Position numbers and translations under genes: made by a program. Shown here piece by piece: positions 50,001 to 62,092 of a DNA stretch of 64,000 bases. The stretch lies in assembly GCF_001039355.2 (NCBI RefSeq), contig NW_019775687.1:100122-164121 (forward strand), in the 5' to 3' direction. This DNA is from Lingula anatina. Its lineage: Eukaryota > Brachiopoda > Lingulata > Lingulida > Lingulidae. The notes below the pieces were generated by a model. That model made no database searches, was not told the DNA's origin, and saw only the letters and a list, made by a program, of their open reading frames with translations. The stretch's first letter is position 1. Each line of letters opens with the position of its first letter.

Positions 50001-53000
50001 TCTAAAACAAAATGGAAAAGCAATAAAGACAGTGATTCTGATGGAAGTGATGTATCAGACAGCAGTGATCCAACAGCAACTTGGCCACGTGCCAAACTTG
50101 TTCTAAAAAAAGCAGTCCAGAGAATGAAGTCGAGGCTTGGATCATCAAGTAGTGAGGAAGATGGGGAAGATGGGGAAGCTGAACATGACAAGCATTACAA
50201 AACATGGACCGCTTCCAAAATGACCACCATGTCAAAGGCTATGGACAATTTCAAATTAGGACTGAAAAGCAAAAAACCCCAGGGATTGAAATTGAAGATT
50301 GAAAGACAAAATGTCCCCACATTGGTGGTCAGTTCTCCCTCCCCAGTTGGCAGTAATACAGATCTTGCCTACGAACATTCTGATGATGAGCATCCTGTTG
50401 GTGACACCAAGCGTTTAAGCAAACCTTTAGATAGATTTAGGAAGGCCAGTAGACTGGTAATATTTTAATAGCAGTTATTGTAACTAACTGATAATGTAAT
50501 GAGATTGATTATAGAACATTTTACTATAGGATGCAAGGTAAATGGTTCAGCGAATTTAGTTCTGTTCCAGGTTAATTTGTACCAATTACTATTTTGGTAA
50601 ATTATTTTTGATGTGACACAGAGTTTTATAGATTCCTGATTATTTAGTATTATCAGACTTGGACTGATGACCTCCCTACTCTGTATGTTGCTTATGAATC
50701 CTCACATGTACTACTTAATGTAAAGAGTGAAGAAGATTTAGATTTCACTGTGATTATAAACCTATGATCTTAGGAAGTGACCTTTTATCTTTCTAGGCNT
50801 GTTGAGAGCCAGAAAATACTTTCTTTATCACCTAAAAGTAATAGAAAAAAGAGCGCCCTGAAATCTCCCAGCCCCATCAGTACACCTAAAACTGAGAGAA
50901 AGGAAACAACAATAAAGAAAAGTGAAGTAACCTTCACTGATGACCTGGAGAAGAATGAATTAACACCTAGAGCATCCCCAGCCACTCAGAAGAAAAAGAA
51001 AGATGTAGCAAAATCAAAGCAAAATAAAACAAAAAAGGATGGGCAGCTTTTATTGCAAATAGATAGCGATAGATCTTCATTTGACTCTACAGTGGAACCG
51101 AAAACAAAAGACAAGAAATACAAAAAGAAAGAAAAGAAAACAAAATATAAGAAAAAAGATGACATGGAAAGTAAATCATTAGAACATCTGGATGAATCAG
51201 ATGGGCTCTTGCACCAAAAGATTGAAGGTGTGAAGGGTTCAGCTCAAATAGATACTGACGTGTCTTCATTTGACTCAGCAGTAGAACGACAAACAAAAGA
51301 CAAGAAATACAAAAGGAAAGACAAGAAAAGAAAAAAGAAGAAAAAAGATCACAAAGAAAGCAAATCATTAGAACATCTGGATGAATCAGATGGACTTTTG
51401 CAGGCAAGGTATGAAGTATGTGAATCTGATTCGCAAGAAAACTCCACACCAGAGCCAAAAAGAAAGTCTAAAACAAAATGGAAAAGCAATAAAGACAGTG
51501 ATTCTGATGGAAGTGATGTATCAGACAGCAGTGATCCAACAGCAACTTGGCCACGTGCCAAACTTGTTCTAAAAAAAGCAGTCCAGAGAATGAAGTCGAG
51601 GCTTGGATCATCAAGTAGTGAGGAAGATGGGGAAGATGGGGAAGCTGAACATGACAAGCATTACAAAACATGGACCGCTTCCAAAATGACCACCATGTCA
51701 AAGGCTATGGACAATTTCAAATTAGGACTGAAAAGCAAAAAACCCCAGGGATTGAAATTGAAGATTGAAAGACAAAATGTCCCCACATTGGTGGTCAGTT
51801 CTCCCTCCCCAGTTGGCAGTAATACAGATCTTGCCTACGAACATTCTGATGATGAGCATCCTGTTGGTGACACCAAGCGTTTAAGCAAACCTTTAGATAG
51901 ATTTAGGAAGGCCAGTAGACTGGTAATATTTTAATAGCAGTTATTGTAACTAACTGATAATGTAATGAGATTGATTATAGAACATTTTACTATAGGATGC
52001 AAGGTAAATGGTTCAGCGAATTTAGTTCTGTTCCAGGTTAATTTGTACCACTTACTATTTTGGTAAATTATTTTTGATGTGACACAGAGTTTTATAGATT
52101 CCTGATTATTTAGTATTATCAGACTTGGACTGATGACCTCCCTACTCTGTATGTTGCTTATGAATCCTCACATGTACTACTTAATGTAAAGAGTGAAGAA
52201 GATTTAGATTTCACTGTGATTATAAACCTATGATCTTAGGAAGTGACCTTTTATCTTTCTAGGCATCCAGACTTGCATCTATGCACTCAGTATACCGCCA
52301 GAAATCTGTGGACATGACGGTGGAAGAGGAAGATAGCCTCATATACAAGTAAGTCATCTTGAATTTTTAATTTGAGTATCAATGTGCCTTAATATTGTCA
52401 TAAGATACTTTTTTTTCTCAAAGCACATACAATTCCAGAAAAAAGTGGAATTTTGTTTGATTGGGATGTTTATTTCCTGTTAAGCTTTTTGTATTGATGA
52501 TTTTTTTTAAATGTGGCATTCCAAATTTGCTGATTTCAAAGTGTGTTTAAAAAGACAAAGTCTCACTTTAATCTAAGATTTTATAGTAAAGTCTTGTTTA
52601 AGGGAAATAATAGGGACCTTATTTGTTTGATTTTAATGTCTTTTCTTATCCATTGATACTTTGTATGATTCAGTGGTAAATGACCCTATTTCTCCACAGA
52701 AGGATTGATAATTTTATTTTGCTATCACTGTATTAGAAATAACCACTGGCACCAAGCCAGAGAGCTATAGCCTGGCCAGAAAATCTTAAACATAACTGCA
52801 TAAAACTGTTTCTTTTTTACTCAACAAAGTTTAGTGTTTTTTCCCCAGATGAACATGTTGGTACTAGGAATAGTGCATGAACAAAGATCAGTCAATATGA
52901 AATTTTGAATATTTTAGGACTAGTGGATTTTAAGCTAGTACTGTTCACAACTTCTGATCTAGATGGCAAGCTTGTGGGAAAGTGAAAGTATTGTTCTATT

Positions 53001-53576
53001 TAGGAATTATTACAACTGTCTATGTTTATTATGAATATCCATTCCCTTTTCTGTAGAGGAAACAATTTTGAGGGAAATAAGGTAGTGTCACACCTGTCGT
53101 GTGTAAAGCATCAGTTGGTAGCTGTGTGTTATACTAAGCTGTGTAACAGATGTATAAGGTAATGGGACTGGCATTTTGAAGGAATGCAGCTGTTCATGTG
53201 ATGTTGTCACTCGTAGTAGACTTTGTCTTAGGTCCTTTGTCTGTTGTATTTTACAAAGCTTATTTTAGTGAGTCATCAAACTAACTGTTATTTATAATTA
53301 ATTCTTGTTAAAATGCACAGAATAAGCTGTGCAATAACAGCTTGGTTGCATTTTGTTGTTTTTTACACTATTTGCTATTGAATAATATCTGTGAAACCAT
53401 CAAAAACAAAACTAGAAAGGTTTTTTCCATTTATTAGTTGGATATGAGCAGGGGTAAGAAGCTTTTCTTACTAGTGAGAGGTACATAAGTACATATTTTG
53501 AAAAGCCATGTTGTGGTTAGCTGAAAAGAAATAACACCAATATCAATCTTTTATTGAAAATGGGGTTGGTGGGGGT

Positions 53577-53646
<70 letters not shown>

Positions 53647-56600
53647 CGTGAAGCATCAGCATGTATCATTTGTTTCATGGTAGCTGCATGTTCAGGAATG
53701 TTATTGCCAGTATTCCCTTGAGCAGCTCTATGTTACCATGTGTCTTATGCTGTATGTGATGTATTTCATTTTCAGAAATTCTCCTGCTTCATCTCTTTGT
53801 TTAAGGTTTTTAAGCCATTGCTTGTGAATGGGATTTCTTTTTTATAATATTTTTTTGCCTGAAAAGGTGTTTGTGTCTTTATTAGTAATATTTAAAGTTT
53901 GTATGATTTTAGTTGCACAATTGTTATGTGTCTTGCATCAGGTGCATAATAAGGTAAGTTTTTTTTTTGACAAAGCTCATTGTCATTGAAATGAAACATG
54001 TTTACTCCTAGGCAATTCATGGACAAACAAAAGATGTTGTATAGCAGCAGATTGTGAGTTGTACTATTGGCCTACACTATGCCTTCCAGCTTTTTAGAAT
54101 CATAGCAAAAAATTGAAATTGATTTTTTATTCATGATTTTTATACATGAAACTGTTCATTGTATAATAAGACCAATTTATGTTAAAAATTCATTTTCAGC
54201 ACTTACATTGATTACAAATTCATTGACAACTCAAAATATAATTTATCTCATTAATTGGTTGTTATCAAATTTGCATGTAATATATTTTCATAAAAATCTG
54301 CTTTGTACAATAAAACAGTCAGTTTTGTTATGTTCAATTGTACAAAATGTGTTTCAAAAGAAATTGTACTGTTTTTCTACACAGTACTGACATGGAATAA
54401 GTTTCCATCCAAGCAAGGCTTATAAATAAGATTGGTTTGCTTAGTAAGGCATATATTGTATGCATGTTTTTCATGGTAGTGCTTGCCTTTGAGATATTTC
54501 CTCTCAACCGGGTTTTGTAGGATTGCAAACATGATCAGATAATGTATTTTTAATATGAGCTGCACACTTGACAGTCACTTATACCTAATTACTTAAAATC
54601 ATGTCTGAGAAATAAGGCAGAAGTTTTCTCTCATCTTTGCAGGGGTTTAAAAAAATCTAGAAACTTCAGTAAGATTTCATTGTAAGTTCCACAATTTATT
54701 TATTTTTTGCAATGGTAATCATGCGTAGCTTTCATAGCTTTCATATGATTTATTTTCCTAGCTTTCATTATTTGATTTATTTCTCCCCAAAGGTATTATT
54801 TCTGTGGATTTTTCTCCATCACTCTATTCCTTTTCTACTTTTTGTTTAACCATGGTGGTTTCTTTGGAATGAAGAAAGCAAACCTCATTTTCTGATAAGA
54901 TTATTAATTTTCTGTCAAACTCCACTGGGATTAGGATCTTGCATTAATGCAATGTTTCATTTATCTGTTTAGTTATTTGCTTCAATTCATTATTTTACAG
55001 ATATTTCTGTAAGCTGCAACTAATGCTTAACATATGACAAAATTTTATTTGATATTTTTTTATAACACTTTGTTCATTGCTTTATATGGGGTTAGATTTT
55101 ATTATCCGTTGCTTGAATCTGATAGGAGGTAAATTTGAATACCCAAACTATCAGAATTTATTTCTTGCTTTAGTAATGGCAAATGCATTTGGTAACTTTT
55201 GCAGGTTTGTCCTCTAATTTTGCTTTCTAATTGGATTTTTTTTACCAGTTTACAGTTTTATTGATATTCAGTTTTCTGTTTTTAGGAGATAAAAAAGTGT
55301 TTTTTAAGATTTAGAGAAGCAGTGTTGTATGATAGCATTTTCAGAGATATTTATTTTAATAAAGTGGTTGGAAGGCTAAGTGGTATTTATAAATTTGAAT
55401 TATAACATTTATCAAAGTTAAGTTCTCATGAAGACTATCAGAAGTTTCTGTAGGGAGAAGAAAGGTTGTTTTATGTATTTTGATGTGGATTTTTTCATGT
55501 ATAGCACACATGGATCAGCAATTAATGAGGACCAATTGAAGGAAATGGGACTTGAGGGTAACACAAAGATCTGGATAGGCAAGGACTATGCCAACTTCAT
55601 CTTAAAAGACTTTGGTGGGGTAGAAGAACCATATGCTGGTAAATGATGCCATACACACTTCTGTTACACAATCTTTCTTTTTTCCAATTAAATTGATGGA
55701 ACTTAAGAATTTTTATTGATTTATCAAATCTTATTATGATTATATCTTGTCAGTCCTATTTGACAAGTTTTGTGCATGCATTATCTATGTATTTTTTAGA
55801 TTTCCATTTATTTTCTTTTATTACTCTTGATTAAGACAATTGTAAACTTTGAAAGGTAACTGCATGTCAGCTGACTTTTTCCGAAATTTTTGTGTTACAG
55901 ACAGTGTAGACAGAAACACCATTCCCAGAATGCCCTGGCATGACATAGGGAGCGTAGTGTTTGGAAAACCTGCCAGAGATGTCGCTAGGCATTTTATTCA
56001 GCGCTGGAACTTTACAAAGGTGACACCCACTTATGATGATGCTTGGTCATGACTGTACTCACTACAGAATGAAACACGTAATTAAGATTAGGTAGTTGAT
56101 CAATGATATATTTTATGAACAAGTAGGATATGCATGAAATGGCATTTTTGTTTCTTGAAATTTGTTTGAATCATTAAGTGTATCTTATTTGTAGTAACTT
56201 ATGAACATTGTTAATAAAAAGCCATTTGCAAGACATTTTCTATTTTGTTACTAGCAAACCAAGGCCAAATACAATCATGACTACCCTTTCTTGGTGCCAA
56301 AGTCTTATGAACATACTGCTGTCCCTCAAGGACTCAGAAAATACTCCTTTTACTGTAGAGCTCAGGTAAGAGATAGTCACATAATATATGAAAACAGACA
56401 TGAAAACTTGGTATGTTAAATTGTCTTGCAGAACAGATCCAATGCTTTTTGACCATATTTATACTGCCCAGTTTGACTGAAGTCTGTAATACTTTTTAGT
56501 TTCATCACTCTCATACTTTATATATGTATGTATGTATATATGTATATATATCTTTATTATGATTACTGTTGAGTAGGTATTGCGTAGTGCTTCCTCCTGG

Positions 56601-59600
56601 TCAGTAGGAATAGCTAGAACAGAGGACTCCATCCAGCAGGCATACATCAAGGCCATTGAAGATGCCAAACATTACATTTATATAGAGGTGAGTTCAAGAT
56701 TCTTTATTGGTAGAAAACTGTAGTTGCAAAGAAAAATTCTTTATTTAGTTTCACAGTCCATAGTAGCTATATAATTCAATCTCCTTTGTATTTCATCCTT
56801 TGTATTTATTTTGTCTTAACAAGAACAGTGAATTATCGATTTGGTTTTCTGCATGCGATTTCTTTTTCTTTTTTTTTTTTTTTTTTGCAAATGGAGTTAC
56901 CTCAATCATGATGGTTTTATTTAATGTTTTAGAACCAGTTTTTCATCACTGTGTATGAACATCCAGATGTTCATAATGGAATAGGAGAGGCCTTGTACAA
57001 GAGGATCATCAAAGCTCATGAGTGAGAATATTTTTTCAAAATCTTTTACAGAATATTATATTTGATAACCTGTATGATTGAGGTTGAAATATTTAAATGA
57101 TTCTAAATATGAGGCATCATCAACTTGAAGAGTAATCTATGAGATTTTGATACTTTGTACTTTTTTGGTCCTTGCAGTTTTGTTATGAATGAAGTACAGT
57201 CATCAAAATACAAAAAATCTAAATTTATAATGATGTGTTTAGCGAGTACTTATATTTCTACAGGAATAATGAAACATTCCGTGTTTATGTGGTGCTGCCA
57301 TTACTGCCAGGGTTTGAAGGAAAAATAGGTGATACAACTGGTGCCGCTTTACGAACAGTTACACACTGGAACTATCAGTCCATTTGTAGAGGAGGGAAGT
57401 CACTATTAGAGAGACTCCTCAAGCACAGTAAGTAAACCGATGAGAGAGAGAGAGAGAGAGAGCAGTTTTTGATAAGACTATGACTAATATGATATGATTT
57501 TTTCTCAAGTCATTGTTTTAAAATCAACTTTTAAAAAATGTGAAATGTGCTTTTCTTATATAATAATCTCGACTTTAATATAATGTTACATACTTTTATG
57601 TTTAATTTTAATGCCTTTCACCGACTTCAAACAGATTTGTTATCAAAAAAGTTGTGCTTTTGTTTACTTTAAGTGACCGACCCTTTCAAATACATCTCAT
57701 TCTATGGTCTGAGAAACCATGATGTGCTGAATGGAAAACTTGTAAGTTTAAATTTATGATGCACAAATGATGCTCTTAACAAATATGCTTGTTATAGAAA
57801 TAGATGGCTGTTTACAGCTCAAAGAATTTGAAAATGGCCAGTAGGTAATTTACTTCACATTCAAAACTGGGGAAATAAAGACTAATAGTATTTTTTTTGC
57901 ATATTATCCTTATACTTAATCATAAGATAATAGAAGTAAGATATGACAATTGAAGATGATAAGTGAAAGCAACATTTTCCTTTAGCTATTGAAAAATGCC
58001 AAGTCTCTCATTAAACTTAAAAAAAACTTATATAATGTAACTTTTTCATTTTGCTATAACCTGAAGATTAAATGTCTGCTTACTGTTTAATGCATAAATG
58101 TAACTATCTTTACCCTTAGGTTTGTGAGCTGATCTATGTGCATAGTAAGATGTTAATTGTGGATGACAACTTGGTGATCATAGGCTCAGCCAACATCAAT
58201 GACCGCAGTTTGTTAGGCAAAAGGGATAGTGAGATGGCTGTCCTATATGAAGTAAGTTATTTTCACTTTTACTCCCTTGTGTTAAGATAGAAACATGTTC
58301 CAGTAACTAAAATAATTCTAGAACCCTCGTTATAAGGCCTTGAATACAAGATGTATTATCTTGATAGATTTGGTATAGTATTCACTGAGTAGGTTTTAGT
58401 GATGCTGTTGTGAAATGGTTAGTCTGTCACTCTGTCTATAGTTTGAAATATGGGCCATATTTGGTCTCTCTTATCAGAATATTACCAGCTAATTCCTGTC
58501 AACTAGCAGATTGTTTGCTTAAGTTTACTTCTGACACAAAATAGATGGATGAAGCTAGATGTGTAATAATTATTTGAAAAATTATCAAGGGATATATTAT
58601 TTTTCAAATATGCATATTTAAAAAATAATATACCACTTGATAATGTTGTGGTGTATTGTCTTGGAAAAAAAAATGGTATCTTCATGTTGGCTTTTAGTGC
58701 ACGTATTACATTAGGCATGCCAGTGTGCTCTTGTTGTGCAAGTGAGTGCGTTAGTGTTTGGTTTTCGTCTATTTTTATAAGTGGCCTTATGCCAACTTTG
58801 ATTAAACAATCCATCACCATTAAGCCAAATTATTGAATAGTGTTAGTCATCTAATATATAAGTGAAAAGTAGCTAGGGAAACTGCAGCACTAATATGCTT
58901 AGGTATATCACTGTAGATTGATAAGTGTGTGTGGATTTGTGTATGCTTGTGTTTATGATTTTTTTTTTCACCTTTAACCTTTTTTTAAATTATTTATTTT
59001 ATTCCTGTCCATTGCACTGAAATCGTGAAGCAATTTTAAGTCCACATTAATGAAGTAAAAATAAAATGGGTGAGTCATAATCCATTTTCTCCATTTGTTC
59101 ATTAGAGGCAACTAAATTTACTGACAGACAGAGCAGTGTGCTCTGGGAATTAGTTTGTAGAACAACTAATCTATCTCTAATTTTTTTTTCTGTTCTTCCC
59201 CAAGGACAAAGCTACTTTGGCTTCCAAGATGAATGGAAAAGATTATGAGGCAGGGTTATTTGCTTCCAGTCTCAGAAGGACAGTATTTAGGCTAGTATTT
59301 TTTCCTCTTTATTCTGATTTTACATTATGTAATATACAATTTTTTACCCACTGCACAAAACACATCTAAATTCTTTAACTGTCTACACCTAGAGAAGAAT
59401 GATTATTTTGTAAATACATGCTTAAGCTAATATGACAACTGTAGCAAATATAAGATTACAACAAAATTAAAATAATTTCTTCATATTGAATTTGTTTTGT
59501 GTAAATTATTGTAAACTGTTGAAAAGTGGAAACTGTAAATTTTTATCATATTTATGTTAAAACTTTGTTTTCCTCCTTAGAGAGCATTTAGGAATTAAAG

Positions 59601-60038
59601 ACAATGAAACTGATGTGACAGACCCTGTGTGCAACGAGATGTATAAAAAGACTTGGTTACACAGGGCAGCCATTAACTCCAAAGTTTATACACAGGTAAG
59701 GAGACAGAGAAAAAAGAGCGAGAGATCTTTGATTAAATTCTGAAATAAAAAATTTAGAGCTGGGGAGACATATAAGAGAAGTGGTCCTTTATGATTTTAT
59801 CTATACATTGCAGGTCTTTAATTGCATTCCCAACAATGACATCCACAACATGTCACAGCTGAAGGAGCTGCAGAAACAAACTCCTCTTGCAGAGTCTAAT
59901 CCAAGGAAAGCAAAACTAGAATTGAAGCAGATTAAAGGCAATATTGTCTTCTTCCCTCTGCAATTTCTCAAAGAGGAAAATCTAGAACCCTCTATTGTAA
60001 CCAAGGAAGGAATGGTACCCAAGGCACTTTGGACATAG
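38014..60038 (+). CDS. PLD1: Phospholipase D1/2-type enzyme with greatly expanded loop (26 coding exons, 1,696 aa)
   Basis: Exons: 38014-38188, 38405-38549, 39007-39135, 41836-41929, 42159-42224, 42423-42577, 42962-43111, 43306-43455, 43602-43685, 43910-43991, 46716-46829, 47246-47385, 47732-47945, 48504-50456, 52263-52348, 55505-55638, 55901-56019, 56255-56365, 56577-56687, 56933-57021, 57264-57427, 57674-57741, 58120-58251, 59205-59290, 59581-59695, 59814-60038. The sum is 5,091 nt with all phases consistent. The enzyme hydrolyses phosphatidylcholine to phosphatidic acid and choline at membranes. Domain order: acidic N-terminus; PX (about 60-200); PH (about 215-340, with SKRWLVLKD); HKD1 with H466, K468, D473; loop (about 495-1217); then [31 protein letters not shown]2 with H1519, K1521, D1526; conserved C-terminal ALWT. 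Both HKD triads are intact. Vertebrate PLD1 is about 1,074 aa and the excess is in the loop. The start is one of two adjacent ATGs (38014, 38017). Exon 24 ends at a GC donor. The sequence at 50800-52264 is a duplicate and is excluded. Confidence 0.95.
41462..41681. mobile_element. 220 bp Harbinger-type MITE
   Basis: Inverted ends GGCCCCATTCAGAATGGATG and its near-perfect complement, flanked by TTA (41459-41461, 41682-41684). It lies in the PLD intron just before exon 4. The GGCCCC end and 3 bp TTA duplication suit PIF/Harbinger. Confidence 0.8.
44039..45062. mobile_element. Foldback-type element with ~440 bp inverted arms
   Basis: The left arm (44039-44483) is the reverse complement of the right arm (44629-45062), apart from small differences including a ~20 bp stretch missing on the right. 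The spacer is about 145 bp. Ends are TACCATGGCCC and its complement. The 6 bp direct repeat TGAATG flanks both sides (44033-44038, 45063-45068), as expected for a target-site duplication. GC content and CpG frequency are visibly higher than in the host intron. Both arms keep an uninterrupted frame of about 64 codons without a recognised product. No transposase is present and the superfamily is unassigned. Confidence 0.88.
45305..46469 (-). pseudogene. Antisense copy of PLD exon 4 with intron flanks, split by a transposon
   Basis: 45305-45361 plus 46367-46469 together equal the reverse complement of 41818-41971, with about five differences. The copy includes the acceptor, all 94 nt of exon 4, the donor and 42 nt of the next intron. 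It lies inside a MITE in a later intron of the same gene, so it is antisense to the transcript and not part of the coding sequence. Confidence 0.88.
45362..46366. mobile_element. 1,005 bp non-autonomous element with TTAA target duplication
   Basis: Inserted in the exon copy at TTAA (45358-45361 and 46367-46370; removing one TTAA plus the insert restores the exon sequence). Ends are GGATGCAATTAACAG and the complement of GGTAGCAATTAACAG. TTAA targets fit piggyBac- or Kolobok-like transposases. No transposase ORF is visible. A short internal tandem repeat (about 26 bp, starting TTTCAGGCGCATTCTTGTT) lies at 46078-46129. Confidence 0.85.
47246..47385 (+). other. PLD1: PLD exon 12: first HKD catalytic motif
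   Basis: The exon encodes HPDHV, then [10 protein letters not shown], an HxKxxxxD motif with H466, K468 and D473. GRWDDDCH follows, as in the equivalent segment of vertebrate PLD1. The catalytic residues of half-site 1 are intact. Confidence 0.93.
47974..48311 (+). mobile_element. TTAA MITE family, copy 2
   Basis: Flanked by TTAA (47970-47973, 48312-48315), with intact ends AGGGATAATAACTCTTCG. It sits in the PLD intron between exon 13 and the giant loop exon and is very similar to copies 1 and 3. Confidence 0.86.
48504..50456 (+). other. PLD1: PLD exon 14: giant charged loop exon (651 codons)
   Basis: A single open exon follows a pyrimidine-rich acceptor (tttctcag) and ends at CTG|GTAATA. 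It encodes residues 567-1217, rich in Lys, Asp, Glu and Ser, with poly-Lys patches ([22 protein letters not shown]), acidic Ser patches ([25 protein letters not shown]) and Pro-rich SPSP motifs. Two 63-residue repeats are visible. In vertebrate PLD1 the loop at this place is roughly 100 residues and affects activity. No folded domain is recognised here. Confidence 0.85.
49590..49967 (+). repeat. Two tandem 63-codon repeats in the PLD loop
   Basis: Units at 49590-49778 and 49779-49967 (residues 929-991 and 992-1054). Each starts QID[ST]D, then SSFDS, a TKDKKYK lysine block and [14 protein letters not shown]. Nucleotide similarity is still strong, so the duplication is moderately recent. Confidence 0.88.
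50800..52264 (+). repeat. Second copy of a 1,465 bp direct duplication joined at an N
   Basis: Positions 50800-52264 repeat 49334-50798 at an offset of 1,466, with only two differences noticed (A/G in the lysine-coding run near 51037; A/C near 52051). The single unknown base, 50799, is exactly at the junction. The copy holds the last 374 codons of PLD exon 14, the following intron and the first two bases of exon 15, but has no acceptor at its left end. It is most likely an unmerged overlap or haplotype copy. The 385-codon ORF across it should not be annotated as a gene. Confidence 0.9.
53581..53642. repeat. (TA)n microsatellite
   Basis: TA run in the 3.2 kb PLD intron after exon 15. Confidence 0.95.
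57442..57462. repeat. (GA)n microsatellite
   Basis: Short GA run just after the PLD exon 21 donor. Confidence 0.9.
58120..58251 (+). other. PLD1: PLD exon 23: second HKD catalytic motif
   Basis: The exon encodes [10 protein letters not shown] (H1519, K1521, D1526 of HxKxxxxD), then [10 protein letters not shown] and GKRDSEMAV, diagnostic of PLD half-site 2. All catalytic residues are present. Confidence 0.94.
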
Positions 60039-60400
60039 ATTCAAATATGACTGTTCATTCTTCAAAGGCATTTGAATCTCCCTTTATTCTCAGGGCTGGC
60101 TTTAAGGTTTCTGATCATGTCATGATCATTCTTCAAGAGTATACCTAAATGTTTAGTTCTTTTTATTACATATTTAAGTTGACTTTAATGTATTTTTATG
60201 AATAAGGCTGCATGAAATGGTTCTGAACAGCTGTTGTTTTATGTGGTATGAACTTAAAGCAAATTAAAAAAGATTTGAAAATTGGCTACTGGAAACTTTC
60301 AAATGTGATTTTTAAGGGCTTTCTATTGCAACATTTTCCAATATTGTAAACCTGACATTAAATAAAAGCAACTGTGCCAGGCAGTTGTTTTCCTCCAGAT
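60039..60400 (+). other. PLD1: Probable PLD 3' UTR
   Basis: AT-rich non-coding sequence follows the TAG. The first good poly(A) signal is AATAAA at 60361-60366. Longer 3' ends are possible. Confidence 0.4.
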
Positions 60401-61413
60401 TTCTAGGAAAATCTCAGAAAGCATTTATGAAATATAGCAGCCCTGACTTCGATTAATGGAAATTTAAAAGACAGAAGTATTGGTTTTTGAGACTGACATT
60501 TGTGTTTGCAGTTTGTTGGCCTCATCTCCTCATGTGATATCAAAACAGTCATACTGTATGACTAAGAGAGTGCTTACTTGCATTGTTGCCTTAGTTTGTA
60601 AGTGGCAGTGGGTGTGCACAATTGATCTTACTTTCAAGATATTGTTTTTAATGTTATATTTATTTGTAAATTAATGCTATGAATATAGACATTGGATTCA
60701 ATATTTTTAGAGTGAACTGGTTATAGAAATATTTTAATTGCACCTTACTTTTTGCAGGTTCATTGTTCTTTGTTCATTACCCTTTATATCAGAAGAGGTG
60801 CATCATAATTTTTTTCAAGAAGAGTTCATTTTAAGAAATAATTTTAACATATGATATAAATTAACATACATCTTGATATGTTCAACAGTTAAGTGAAAAC
60901 TATTTCTTTTAATGCAGATACTGAAATAATGAATATAATAATCAAGTGCATAGTTTGTACTGTACTGTTTGTACTGTTATTTCATACACTTCATTAAAAA
61001 AATCCTCATTACAATGTAAACATTGGTCAAAGATGGAGGCTGTGATTAACTAATCCCAATTTTAACATATAGTGTGAGTTTTTAGACAAATTTGTGTAAT
61101 TTTTAAAAAGTTTAATGGTTATGAATATAATATGTTTGTTAGCTGAGTTTTTTATACCAGTTGACAATTTTACAAGGTTGCGATTTACATTATGCATATT
61201 CTTTTGAGAAGTACTGAGTAGTATGTGACTCTACATATATCAAATACATGTATTTTGATTTAGTCTTTCCATATCAGAGAACATCAGTGATCACAACAGT
61301 ATTATCATGTGTGTTGTGCACACAACAGATTAAAAGGTGTATAGGTGTAATTCTTTGACCAGACCAAAGATGGCTTCAGATGCATACTTAGACCATAACT
61401 GAAATCAATATTG

Positions 61414-61417
<4 letters not shown>

Positions 61418-61464
<47 letters not shown>
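61418..61464. repeat. (TA)n microsatellite
   Basis: TA run downstream of PLD. Confidence 0.95.
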
Positions 61465-61466
<2 letters not shown>

Positions 61467-62092
61467 AGTTTCTGTAGATAAATTGCCCTCTGTGCAAATT
61501 CAAATGGAGCAAGAATTTAGCTATACTTAGAGACATTCGACCATGTCTTGGATAATACAATCACTTAGAAATTAATTTGATCAACTGGTATAAAGTTTCA
61601 GGCCACAGAAGTTGATTAAGAACGTAAGTCTACACCTTATAGATTGTCACTTAGGCTCAAGGCAGACTAATACTTGTCAACACAGCTGTATATTTAAGTT
61701 GATCTAATTAATTCATATAAAATATTGTTTTAATCATTATATTATTTGTTTGACCAACTATGCACTAGAACTAGACCATGTGTTTGCCCATTATGAATTT
61801 GTCATTTTAGATAAATTAGCACTTATATATGTTAGGAAATATTTTCTTATTCACTTTATAATGCAGAAATAAACTTTGTCCTGTTATGAGATAAAGCTGT
61901 CACATCAAAAATACATTGGGGTGAATTTGCTAATTCCAACTGATGACATAACAGCAGTACTAGTGTTTTTGTGGTGAAAATTGTTTTGGAATTTGAACAG
62001 CTCTCCCTCACCTGCAACATTTTAATGCCTTTTTTTCATCACAACCAAAAGTAGTACAATTTGTTGCCAGGGATTTCTTTTGAAAAGCTTAA

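Noticed and set aside
50777-51934. 385-codon ORF resembling a separate lysine-rich protein
   Set aside because: It is the second copy of PLD exon 14 sequence across the N junction, without its own acceptor or start.
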